Shown here piece by piece: positions 34,253 through 44,622 of a stretch of 64,000 bases of DNA (positions within the stretch are counted from its first letter, which is position 1; each line of letters starts with the position of its first letter). A program made the translations under genes and the position numbers. Source of the stretch: Hemileia vastatrix. Taxonomy: Eukaryota > Basidiomycota > Pucciniomycetes > Pucciniales > Zaghouaniaceae. The notes under the pieces are model-generated. The model was given only the letters and a program-made list of their open reading frames with translations. It was not told where the DNA came from and did not search any database. The stretch covers positions 1,755,001-1,819,000 of the forward strand of contig JASXTE010000008.1 of the NCBI GenBank assembly GCA_030280995.1. Direction: 5' to 3'.

Positions 34253-34375
34253 AGTCCGGAAGTCCGGACAGACTCCGTTTCGACTCCGTACGGACTCCGT
34301 ACGGACTCCGTTCCGGCTCCGTACGGACTCCGTACGGGCTCCGGATTGACTCTGGAAGAGCTCTGGAGGGGAAAA
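34253..34375. repeat. GC-rich ACTCCGTACGG repeats in C LTR
   Basis: Seven or so imperfect units around GACTCCGTACGG with the palindrome TCCGTACGGA. An island of CpG in very AT-rich DNA. Also at 45904-46026 and 57555-57677. May bind a protein or be a methylation target. Confidence 0.75.
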
Positions 34376-34943
34376 CTTAGGCACGTGACTAGGAATACTT
34401 AAGCGCATCTCAAACTCGAAATAGAAAAGGGGGACAGATCATACAGCTTAATCATTGACCACCACAGTCTCATTTTTTATTACTCAACAAATTAAAATAA
34501 CTTGTAATACCCTTATAACATTATTATTTTTTTTACATAACATCTTAGAAATACAATTCAACAGTTTAAATAACACTTCATACAGGGTATCTTTAGAAAG
34601 GTCTTCGTCGCTGGGACTTGATTATTGCTGTCTCATATAAATTTAAAATATTATAAAAACATAAAAGTCAATCTTTACAGATCTTTCACTGGTACACCTT
34701 AATTGTTGTTATCAGTATTTCTTTCTCAACAGCCACTTTCTTTAAATCTCAATAAGCGTTAATTATTTTAGAGTTTCATTATTTTTTTTTATCAATCAGA
34801 TCCAAGTAGATTGGTTAGCTTAGTGATTTAGAATTCCCATTTTGTTATTTTTATTGGAAGGACGGGGTTTTCAGCTAAATCCACACATCTCCTCCGGATT
34901 CTGCTTACAGCAAGGCGACTGTAAGAGTTTACCTTACCATAGT

Positions 34944-34960
34944 TGGCGCCCAACGTGGGG
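34944..34960 (+). promoter_or_regulatory. Primer binding site of C copy 1
   Basis: TGGCGCCCAACGTGGGG, two bases after the LTR. Matches the tRNA-Lys(1,2)-type primer site known from retroviruses. Element A has a mutated version at 63180-63196. Confidence 0.8.
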
Positions 34961-35118
34961 TTCGATTTCTCTAGCTTTCTTTAAAAGACTTACTTGGATC
35001 AAGAACGTTATTAGCCTGCAAGAGGCTTATTTTCTGGAACTCTAATTGGATTTTTGTTATTGGCCTGCAAGAGGCTTGTTATTTTATCGATTGTTAACGC
35101 TTTTCATTACTTATTGGG
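34961..35118 (+). other. 5' leader of C with two hairpins
   Basis: Noncoding leader before gag. Two near-identical hairpins AGCCTGCAAGAGGCT (35013-35027) and GGCCTGCAAGAGGCT (35062-35076) share the GCAAGAGG core with the dispersed motif in pol. A position between primer site and gag fits a packaging signal. The same pair occurs in copy 2 at 46664 and 46713. Confidence 0.55.
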
Positions 35119-35550
35119 ATGTCTTCGTCTGCTGTTGCTTCTGGATCTTCAAACCCTCTTACTCCCTCAGTTAGAATTGTTTCTTGGGATGGCCCAAAGT
35201 TTGATGGGGAGGAGGTTAAATGGTTCATTAGCAGGTATGAAGCTGCTGCTGCTGTTGATGGTGCTTCCCATGTGGATATGGTGAAGCAAGTTAGATTTTT
35301 TATTGCCGATAGGGAGGTGGAAAAAGAGGTTATTGCTATGCAGGCATTTAAGGACAAGGATTGGGTTAAGCTTTCTAAAGCTATGATTGATAGATGGGGT
35401 GTTAGGTTTACAATGATGGACCTCAATAAAATTGTAGGTGACTGGCAAGCTAAAGGTGGTGTTTCTTCAATGGTGGACTTCAAAAAACTTTGTGTTCAGT
35501 TTGATGAAGTGGTAGAATATCTTATTTTGGTGGATGAATTAGTGCATTAA
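35119..35550 (+). pseudogene. gag: C copy 1 gag, N-terminal part, cut by TAA
   Basis: The ATG at 35119 opens 143 codons of a gag capsid domain (RIVSWDGPKFDGEEVKWFI, then FKKLCVQFDEVVEYL). It ends at TAA 35548-35550, while the same frame continues directly into NQAKDLFWSACSRDIR. Element A has Thr at this place (ELDSTDSSRDIFW), so the stop is a lesion or an in-frame read-through stop. Both copies share it. Confidence 0.85.
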
Positions 35551-37728
35551 AATCAAGCAAAAGATTTGTTTTGGTCAGCATGCAGTAGGGATATTCGAAT
35601 GGACGTCTTGAAGGATCTCTCAAGAAAGAATTTAATGAAGGAACTGCCAAACGGTGAGCAGAAGTTACCGGCTCTGGAGGTTATTAAAGAGAACATCCAA
35701 GCCCATCTAAAGTTATTAGCGTTGGACAAGTATCAAGAGTCTTGCACTCAATATGTCAGTAAGGTTAGCGAAGTTTTGGCCGAGAACAACGATATTATGG
35801 TCAAAGCCCAGGAGGCTAAGAAGGCACAAATGGGTGTTCCTGCTGCAAAAGTTGAGGGCAATGTAGACAATAAGATGGTCGATCACTTGGCCGATTTAAC
35901 GAAACAATTAAAAATATTTGTTCAAGAGACTCAGAAGGCCAACAAGGCCCCAATCGCTTCTTCGTCGACGTCGACTTCTTATCAGTCCAGAGGTTATGAA
36001 CGTCGAAATTATAATGGCAATAACAACGGTAACCGCTTCCCAGGCAATGGGAGAAATGGTGGGAATGGTGGTAATGGATATAGAGGTGGCTACGATGAGC
36101 CAAAGGTGTGCTCCTATTGTAATAGGAGGGGTCATAGAGCAACAGTTTGTTTTGCTCTTGATAAGGATATGGATGCTGGGCGAGTTTTATTTGATGGTAA
36201 AGTTTATAAATTTCCTGATGGTTCGTTCATCAAGCCCAGTGATGGACAGTCTCCTTCTGATTTGGTCAGAAGAAGTTTAACGGCTGAAAGAAGAGCCAGA
36301 TTTGAAGAGGTGACGGATGAAGATGTTAATGCCAAGAGTGGCAAAAATGGTAACAGTAATGGTGGTAAAGCTGACAAGGGCAAGGAGAAAGAGGTCAGTA
36401 AAGCCACATTTTCTACTTCTTTTGGTGGTTTAGAGCTGGCGACGGTTGCCCAGGTGGAGGGTAGCTGTATGGCTGGCGAATACGATGTTAATGCTGCTAG
36501 AAGAGCAGCCGCTACTAAGGCGAAAAGTAGCATTCAGAGCCGATTGAGGGCTAATCCTGGCAAGGCCAATAACAAAGTGAACCCTTACTCTAAGGACAAG
36601 ATTTCTAGTGCTCAAACTGCCGCCAACAAATTGAACCCTTACTCTAAGGACGAATTATATAAAATGCAGAAGGGGATTGCTGATATGGGGCCCCCTAGTT
36701 ATGGCAAGTTTGATTTAAATGGTGAGCCTATGCCAGAGGATGATTCGGATTCTGAGGAGGATGTACCGTTGGCGTCTCTACCCAGACCAAGTTTTAGCGG
36801 TCCCATCCCAATGGAGGGAGTAAGAAGGACTAGCGATGGATCAGGATTAGTGCAAGAAGCTGTTGACGGAGTTAGGGTTATAGAAAGTGAAGATGTTATA
36901 ATGGGGGGTGAAGATGGCTCGGTTGGACCTCAAGAGGTACCCAGGGCCAAGGTTGTTAAATCAAAGGTCCAGTATGAGCGGCCAGTAGTTTCTGGTCAAG
37001 CTAATGCGATGGACGCAGTTTTGAATAGGGTGAATCAACTTCAGATTCCCTTATCTTTGGGGGAGTTATTTACGATTAGTCCGGCACTTGCTGAAAAGCA
37101 AAAGAAGCATTTGACGAGGCGTCGGGTTTCCACTGGAGAGGTGGAATATATTTGTGAAAATGTTGAAAAGTTTGGGGAAGATGTAGATACACATTTTTCC
37201 GCTCCCCTGGGTTACCTGGTGGTAACTCTAAATGGTAAAGAAGTAAAGGCCTTGGTCGATTCAGGGTCTCAAATTAATTTAATTTCATTGGAGCAAGCGA
37301 CGAGTATAGGCTTGCCAATTAAAAGTGGAACTGGGGGAAACCTCAGAGGTATTGGAGGGCATGCAACAGAGCTGATGGGTACTGCTGAGCATGTCAGGTT
37401 AGGCATTGGTGGATCTGTTGGTAAGGTTCACTTTTATGTGGCCAGAGGAGCAGTCAAAACTGTTCTTGGTGGTCCTTTTTTGATGGATTTTGAGGCCAGG
37501 ATAGGGTATCAAGCTGGCATGGGGATTAGTTTGGAGATCACTGGTGAAGATATGCGGAGGTTACATATGCGGTTAGCGCCCCCTGGAGATGAAGGTTGGG
37601 AAACACGGCCAGGGATTACTACTCTGTGCCAGTGTTGTGTTTGCACCAAGAAGTGGCATATAAAACGGACGGCTTCTGGTGAATTATGTTTGTTGGAAAG
37701 GGATGAATGCCCTCATTTTTTGGGGTAG
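35551..37728 (+). pseudogene. gag-pro: C copy 1 gag C-terminal part and protease
   Basis: Continues gag in frame; the first Met-like start is 35566. Parts: rest of capsid; a Gly/Asn/Arg-rich RNA-binding stretch (RNYNGNNNGNRFPGNGRNG); a CCHC zinc knuckle CSYCNRRGHRATVC starting at residue 182; a long linker with repeated KVNPYSKDK / KLNPYSKDE; acidic DSDSEED; and an aspartic protease with Asp-Ser-Gly at residue 565 (ALVDSGSQINLIS) followed by ILGGPFLMDF-like strands (VLGGPFLMDF). A Cys-rich tail CQCCVCTKKWHIK precedes the stop TAG 37726-37728. Pol is one base back. Confidence 0.88.
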
Positions 37729-39608
37729 CTGGGGCTGATCGCTCTAATGTTGTAATCTCTCCTCAGGATGAGATCCCGGATTGCAATAGGTCAGCTCACT
37801 TGGAGATAATTCAAGTGGATTCTCAATTATTTTCTGTTAATATTACTTTGGAGTGCAAATACGTTTTGGACTTTTCTATATGTTTATTGGATTTACCCTG
37901 TTTTTCTATTAAATTTAAAAATGGTAAAAAAGGAAAAATGGGCCAAATTAGGTTGGATAAAAATTGGAAGGGTATGTTTTATGACCTCCAGCAAGAGGTT
38001 AAACTGCAATTATCTCCTTCTATCACGGACCTCCAGCAAGAGGGTAAACTGCAATTAACTCGTCAAAACTCAATAAAAAATCTCAGTATAAGTAAAACAC
38101 AAAAAAATAATTTTTGTGAAAATTCATTTCCAGTTCTCCAGCGAGAGGTTAAACTGCCAACTTTCTTTACGGGTGATTTACTGTTGGATAAGGGAAGCAA
38201 AGGTGTTGGAAAATCTGTTTATAAATTAGACGAGGGAAAGGAGAAAAGGGTAAAATTTAAAAATGAAATAAAATATTTTTCTAATTTTTCTTATTCCGAT
38301 TCTGGCGATGAAGAAGGTTCATTTGATGAAAGTTTTAATGGCAATACAAAAGAAAATGTTTTACCTCAAGTTAATTTAGATGTGGAGGCAGCCAAATATA
38401 AGAAAGTAGCAAATAAAGTTCGACCTATTAATGAACCGCTACCTGCTGAATTAAATCCACCCTTGAGAAGACCAAGGTTATCAAGAGATCCTTATGAAAG
38501 TCCCTTGGTAAAGAATCCGCCTGAATTTTCTGAGACGTCAAGAATCACTTTTGAGAGACTGGGTGTTGTTAATTTTGGACCTGATGGTTGGTTGTCTGGA
38601 GAAGAGAAGAAGTTGTTGTTGGATGTGATGGTCAAGCGAGAGAAGGCCATTGCTTTTGAAGAAGAGGAGAGGGGTGTGTTGAAGCATTCCTATGGGGAGC
38701 CTTACAAGATTCCTGTGGTATGTCATGAACCGTGGCAGCAGAAACCGATTCCTATTCCGGCTGCATTAAAAGAAGCTTATATCGAAGTTGTCAGAGAACG
38801 GATACGCACTGGACTGTATGAGCAATCAACTTCAAGTTATTCTAGTCCGGTATTTTGTATCAAGAAACCTAATGGCAAGCTTAGAGTTGTTCATGATCTT
38901 AGGGAATTAAATAGGGTTACAATAAAGGATGCTGGAATACCGCCTAGTGCTGAGGAGTTTGTTGAAGCGTTTGCAGGGAGAGTGTGTTATGGTTTGGGAG
39001 ATATTATGGGTGGATATGATGAGAGAGAGTTACATCCGGACTCAAGGCCACTCACTACATTCGATACACCACTAGGACGTTTACAGTTAACAAGATTACC
39101 TCAAGGTGCAACAAATTCGGTTGCAGTTTATCAAGCTCAGATGGCTTGGATCCTTCAAGATGAAATTCCACAATATGCTGGAATCTTTATAGATGATGGA
39201 GGAATTAAGGGACCAACAACCGACTATGATAACCAGGTGTTGGAAGAGAATCCCGGGATACGCAAATTCATTTGGGAGTTTGCAATTACTTTAGAAAGAA
39301 TCTTGTTTCGAATTGAAGAGGCTGGTTTAACTATTTCAGGTTCAAAATTTTCATGTTGTGTGCCAGCCTTAGAAATATTAGGCCATGTGGTATGTAGAGA
39401 GGGTAGGATTATGTCTAAGAAGAAGGTTAACAAAATTCAGTCCTGGCCAAGACCCAAGAATACGACCGAAGTTAGAGGGTTTTTAGGCGTTTGTGTATAT
39501 GTTAGAATGTTTATCAAGGACTTTTCTTCATTGGCAGCTCCATTGAGACGGTTAACGAGAAGGATGCAGACTGGGAGTGGGATGAAGAGTGTGAGAAGGC
39601 GTTTGTGA
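37707..39608 (+). pseudogene. pol: C copy 1 pol: linker and reverse transcriptase
   Basis: The linker (to about residue 240) contains three peptide copies DLQQEVKLQL, DLQQEGKLQL and VLQREVKLPT, which are the dispersed hairpin motif read as protein. RT follows: PIPAALKEAYIEVVRERIRTG, SPVFCIKKPNGKLRVVHDLR, TRLPQGATNS, and the catalytic FIDD at residues 494-497 followed by GG rather than the usual YxDD-hydrophobic form. A single missing base near 39560 (LTR RMQ in place of LTRKDA) shifts the end out of frame; the true sequence goes on in the frame of the next entry. Shared by both copies, so no full pol can be made from either. Confidence 0.88.
37716..37722 (+). promoter_or_regulatory. Candidate -1 frameshift site between protease and pol
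   Basis: T TTT TTG in the gag-pro frame, followed by GGG and then the stop TAG. This is the X XXY YYZ pattern of -1 slippery sites. A -1 shift here enters the pol frame (…SFFGVAGADRSN). An accidental indel is the alternative. Copy 2: 49367-49373. Confidence 0.45.
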
Positions 39609-41872
39609 AGTTGAAGGAGGTTGTAGGGAAGGATTTAGTCCTGCACAAGTTAGATTATGGAAAAGATGCTGGCAGAATTTATTTAGCAGTTGATTCAAGT
39701 CAGGTTGCAGCTGGGGCGGTTCTGTCTCAGATGGATAAAGCTGGTTACATCAGGCCAGTTAGGTATGAATCTGTAGTATTTACTGAGGTCGAATCAAGAT
39801 ATTCTCAACCGAAATTGGAATTATGTGGTGTGGCGAAAATACTGAAGAAACTTCAGCATATTTTGTGGGGGCAACATTTTGAGTTGCAAGTGGATGCGAA
39901 ATCGTTAATCCAGATGATTAATTCCCCAAGTTTACCGAATGCACCCATGACGAGATGGGTAGCTTTTATTCAACATTTTTCGTTTGATTTAGTTCATAAG
40001 CCTGGCAAAACTTTTACTATGCCAGATGGTTTATCAAGGAGACCACCCACTGAAGAAGATTCAGACTCAGAAGAGTTCGATGAAGATATACCTATTATCA
40101 AAGCCAGCACTAAAGGAGCTGAAGACTTTCCATACCTCCCCCATGAGGTTAAACTGGCAGGACTATTGTGTTTAGATTATGATGATGATGACCTCCACCA
40201 AGAGGATAAACTGGAAAATAGTTTTTATGTTAATAAAGGTGTTGGAAAAGGTGTAGATAAATTCGGCAGAGAGGAGGTAGATGAAGATGTGGTGTATGTA
40301 GAGGAAAATGGATTGGTAGTGTGGGATAGTAGTAAATTAAGGAATGGTGTATATGTTGGAGAATTAGAGAATTTAAATAAAAAGGTGGATAAAGAGAAAG
40401 AGGTATTTTCAAATACGGTTTTCGAAGGATCCAAAGGTTCAGAAGAAAAACGTCGACATAGCTCGATTAAAAATTTAATTAGGGGTCAACGATTATTGGC
40501 TCATTCATGTGCAGGTGATATTGGTGATAGAGAAGTCCCTATTGATGTTATATTAATCGATTTTCAAGATGAAGTCTGGGGTCAGACTGGTTTTTATTTT
40601 TTGTTAGTCAAATATTTGTTGACTTTAGAGAGGCCAGAAGATTGTGAAGACGATGAATGGGTGGCTATCAAGAGGAAGTCATCTACGTTTTACCTATCTG
40701 GTCGACGTTTAATGAGGAGAAGGTATCCAAATCCTCAAGTAGTTATAACTCAACAGAAGGGGCAAGAATTAGTTTTGAAATCACTGCATGAAGATCTCGG
40801 GCATAGAGGCGTTGGAGAAACGTTTAGAAGAATTTCTGATCGATTTTGGTGGCCTGGCATGAAGATGGCTGTTAAACAGTGGGTTCAGTCATGCGAAGAA
40901 TGTCAAAGACGAAGTTATTTAAGGCCAAAAGAACCTGGACGCGCGACCGGTGAATATACGCTCTTTGGAAGAGTTAGTTTAGATGCCGTTCATATAAAAG
41001 AGGGACGGTATAAATATTTAATTGTGGCCAGAGATTATTTATCTGGTTGGGTAGAGGCAGCGCCTCTTATTAATTTAACTGCCAAAAATGTGGCAGAATT
41101 TTTTTTGAATAATTGGGTATATAGGTATGGGGTGATGAAGTTAGTGACGGTAGATGGAGGTCCTGAATTTGGGACAGAGTTTAAAGAGGCCGTATTGAAA
41201 GTTGGATCAAAGGTTAGGGTAGCAACCCCATATTATCCTGAAGCTGAAGGCATGGTTGAAAGAGGGCATCAAGTTATTAAGGATGCTTTAGTTAAAATGT
41301 GTGGGACAAGTGCCGAAAAGTGGAGGCACTATTTACCTTTAGTTTTATTTGCTGATCGAATCACTGCCAAAAGGACGACTGGATTTTCACCTTATGAACT
41401 TGTTTTTGGGCAGAAAGCAGTTTTACCGGTTGATTTAGAAGCTGAATCATATCTTGGAGTTGACTGGGACACGGTCAAAACTACTGAAGAATTATTGTGT
41501 GCAAGAATGATGCAGCTAGAAAAGAAAGAGGAATATTTAGAAAAGGCATATTCACGGATGATGAAGATCCGAAATCAATCAGTTAGATATTGGGATGAGC
41601 GGTTGGCACATCGATTAAGGAAGCCTTTGAACCCAGGTGATATGGTCCTGGTGTATAATAGGAGTTTGGAAAGTCAATGGGGAAAGATGTTTGCAGATAG
41701 GTGGAATGGACCGTATAAAATCAAGGAGCAAGTTTCCGGCGGTTCATATGTGCTAGAAGAGTTGGATGGAGTAGTATTAAAGAAGAGGGTAGCAGCCGAT
41801 CAAGTGAAACGGTTCTATCCTAGAGGCACCAGGAGTGCCGAAGTCTTCCTCCGCAATGAGGATAAACTATGA
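39560..41872 (+). pseudogene. pol: C copy 1 pol: RNase H and integrase
   Basis: The open frame from the first Met runs 39605-41872 (755 codons); homology starts earlier (DWEWDEECEKAFVKL). RNase H: IYLAVDSSQVAAGAVLSQ, then PKLELCGVAKILKKL, then LVHKPGKTFTMPDGLSRR. A linker with two motif copies (40135-40158, 40192-40214). Integrase: zinc finger LHEDLGHRGVGE ... CEECQRRS, catalytic residues in SLDAVHIKE, TVDGGPEFG and GMVERGHQ; only 34 residues separate the last Asp and Glu where 35 is usual. The C-terminal RWNGPYKIKEQVSGGSY is GPY/F-like. The last codons (FLRNEDKL) are themselves a motif copy. Confidence 0.88.
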
Positions 41873-42165
41873 TATCAACAAAATTTTATGGATTCCTCCG
41901 CAATGAGGATAAACTATGATATCAATGAAACTTTATGGATTCCTCCGAAATGAGGATAAACTACAATTTTAACGACATTTATCAAATTTTATACCTCCGC
42001 AATGAGGATAAACTATGATATCAATGAAACTTTATGGATTCCTCCGAAATGAGGATAAACTACAATTTTAACGACATTTATCAAATTTTATACCTCCGCA
42101 ATGAGGATAAACTATGATATCTACGAAATTTTATGGATTCCTCCGCAACGAGTATAAACTATCTT
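41846..42165 (+). repeat. Hairpin-motif array 1 (C copy 1)
   Basis: Seven units of TTCCTCCGCAATGAGGATAA-ACTA with small changes, spaced about 45-55 nt. The first overlaps the pol stop. Each has a CCTC ... GAGG stem. Confidence 0.9.
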
Positions 42166-42376
42166 CTTTTTTTTATCAAAATACTTTACTATCGTTACAC
42201 TGTATATGGTCGACGAAACTATGATGAAACTTAACGAAATTCAAGAAGACCTTCTTTGAAATTTTCAAAATTTTAAATTCTTAAAATATGGGTGAAGATA
42301 GAGTTGGAAATTTTTTAAAATTTATTGGAAGAAGTGTTCACAGGGGAACCTTCTTAATTAAATATTGGCAAGTGTG

Positions 42377-42786
42377 GGGGTAATTGATGGGCTGGCTGCT
42401 CTATACACAATTACCCCATAATGTTCGTTTCCAAAATTTTCCCTGTTTCTAGTTGAATCCTGGCTTTGTCTTTTAATTTTAGGAAGTCCACTAAGACTAT
42501 AAACTGGAACGAATCAAGAGACACCGCTCTCAATGCTGGATTCAAGATTTTCTTATTTTGTTTTTGATTTTTTTTATGTTAGATTGTGATTTCTTTTCTT
42601 TAATATATATTATGAATTATTGTAAAGGTGATGCTCACTGGTGGTCTCTAATCATTTTTATAAATTGGAGGGAGCCCACCCAGTGATCATCATTATAAAA
42701 ATTATCTTCTAAAAACTTTCATTTATTTTCTTTTCTTTTCAATTTCTTAAAATTGTGTAACCACATCAAGTTGCACTTGGATGTGG
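42377..42786 (+). other. Conserved 3' hairpins H1, H2, H3 (C copy 1)
   Basis: H1 42377-42417: GGGGTAATTG paired with CAATTACCCC. H2 42629-42692: TGATGCTCACTGG with CCAGTGATCATCA (12 of 13 pair). H3 42761-42786: CCACATC with GATGTGG plus an inner AAGT/ACTT. All three have counterparts in element A. Part of a long 3' untranslated region; perhaps RNA export, stability or packaging signals. Copy 2: 54028-54437. Confidence 0.6.
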
Positions 42787-42969
42787 GTATGATGTCGAGG
42801 GTACGGCTCATCAAATGGCCGGGGGGCATCTTTTAAAATTTTAATTTTGATAATTTTTTTTATTATTACTTTTTTTATCTTTCTTTTCACATTTGTTTAT
42901 CTTTCTTTAAAAATTAAATTTTAACTTTTATTTCAAAACTATCTTTTCTAAATCTTATATTTTAAATTA

Positions 42970-43017
42970 AAAACAAATTAAAATAAAATAAAATAAAAAT
43001 AAAAATAAAAAATAAAA

Positions 43018-43048
<31 letters not shown>

Positions 43049-43144
43049 TAAAAATAAAAATAAAAAATAAAAATAAAAATAAATAAAAATAAAAATAAAT
43101 AAATAAAAATAAAATAATAAAAAAAAATAAATAAATAAAAATAA

Positions 43145-43178
<34 letters not shown>
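42970..43178. repeat. AAAAAT-rich tract ending in poly-A (C copy 1)
   Basis: AAAAT/AAAAAT repeats and then 28 uninterrupted A. Copy 2 at 54621-54829 is the same length. Confidence 0.85.
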
Positions 43179-43180
<2 letters not shown>

Positions 43181-43333
43181 AAAAAATTAATTAATTAAAT
43201 CAAAAATTTTTATTATATTTCTTAGTTTTATTTTTCAGTATTCCTTCTTTTTTAGTTTATTCATATAGTTTAGACAGGAAACAGGGTCTAGGGAAACTCA
43301 ATACCTATGGGATTTTACTTCAAGACATCTGTT

Positions 43334-44033
43334 AGTCCTCCAAGACTTTAAACTGGCTACTGTTCAAGACGTTCTTTAAGTTTTTTTTTTTTTTTTTTAC
43401 TCGTATTTTGGAGCTGTTAGTCCTCCAAGACTTTAAACTGGCTACTGTTCAAGACGTTCTTTAAGGTTTTTTTTATACGAATTTTGGAGCTGTTAGTCCT
43501 CCAAGACTTTAAACTGGCTAATTTTCAAGACTATCGTTAAAATTTTTTTTTATTGGATTTGTTAGGTCCACCAAGACCTTAAACTGGACTGTTATCAAGC
43601 TGTTGGGTCCACCATGACCTTAAACTGGATTTCTTATCGATTAAATGTTTGGTCCACCATGACTTTAAACTGGTAGTTCATTCATTGTTTAGTCCACTAT
43701 GACTTTAAACTGGAAAATTAATATCTGCAGGATAATTCAACATTCATTGGACCACTATGGCCTTATACTGGATTACTTGTCGATCAAATGTTTGGTCCAC
43801 TATGACATTAAACTGGATTATCAAATTTATTCAATCTTTGCTCAAGCCTAGGCCTTACTTAGGAATTTATCAAGTTATTTATGCACCTAAACGATCTTTG
43901 GTCCACCAAGACCATAAACTGGCAATCGATTATATGTTTGGTCTGCCAAGACTTTAAATTGGAATGTCAATCTTGTTTGGATAACTCAATTCAATCTTTT
44001 AATTTATCACTGTCCACTAAGACTCTAAACTAG
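43334..44033 (+). repeat. Hairpin-motif array 2 (C copy 1)
   Basis: About twelve units of the form GTCCWCCAAGACYTTAAACT-GG (43334, 43414, 43494, 43563, 43606, 43651, 43695, 43749, 43794, 43900, 43940, 44011; starts approximate). The stem alternates between AGTC/GACT and GGTC/GACC. No credible coding frame; the open frame at 43757-43957 merely crosses these units. Confidence 0.85.
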
Positions 44034-44622
44034 TTATTCAATTATTTCTGGAATTGGGTGCTGATAGCTTTAGGAGGTTAAAATTTTAGGTGGTGATGAT
44101 GCTAAGGAAAGCATAATGGTTAATTAGGTGAAATTTGTGGCGCTTTAACATGGTCTAAAGTTAATATTATTATTGGAAGCCTGGCAAAAGTATTTTATGG
44201 GTTTGCTGTATAGCAAAGTTTGAAAATTGTGATGAAGGAATCAGAAGTTAGGATGGTAGTTGGATTTTAGGGAATGATTTTTTTTAGTGCCTCATAGTTA
44301 GGCCATTTTTTTTTGGTGTGAAGCTTGGAGGACCTTATGGCGAGATTGGAATCATAGAATTCGGCTCAGTGGGGGGCCCTATGAGGTTGGAATCAGGAGT
44401 ATTCGGCTCATAGGAAGATCCACTCTCTCAATGCTGTGACAAGAAGGAAGACTGGTATATGGGAGTCTGAAGGGATTCAAACCTTGCTCTCAGTAGTGGA
44501 ATCATCACAAGATTTTTATTATTTTATTTTATTTTATATCAAGCCAGAGAAGAAAGAAAACATCATTTATGTTGAAAGTTTAAGAAGACCAAGCAAAAAC
44601 AAAATTTTATCAAGTTATACTG
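44034..44622. other. C 3' region between array 2 and the antisense gene
   Basis: Noncoding on the sense strand as far as I can see; holds repeats of ATTCGGCTCA (44357, 44400). Would be the 3' untranslated region of the antisense transcript. Contains the single copy-1/copy-2 difference, at 44516. Confidence 0.45.

Larger units (their letters stand above)
33787..34941 (+). repeat. LTR 1 of C (outer left)
   Basis: TGTGGTAG at the start, TTACCATA at the end, an imperfect terminal inversion. Contains the palindromic TATA (33867-33880) and the GC-rich repeat (34253-34375). Identical to LTR 2 as far as I compared. Confidence 0.93.

Noticed and set aside
35094..36615. Minus-strand open frames opposite gag of C (and at 46745-48266)
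   Set aside because: Shadows of gag codons; no recognisable features, unlike the 3' antisense gene.
43757..43957. Open frame of 66 codons inside motif array 2
   Set aside because: Chance frame across noncoding repeats; identical in both copies only because the copies are identical.
43334..44033. CRISPR-like array of short spaced repeats
   Set aside because: Repeats are degenerate, spacing varies, and the setting is a eukaryotic retrotransposon 3' region.
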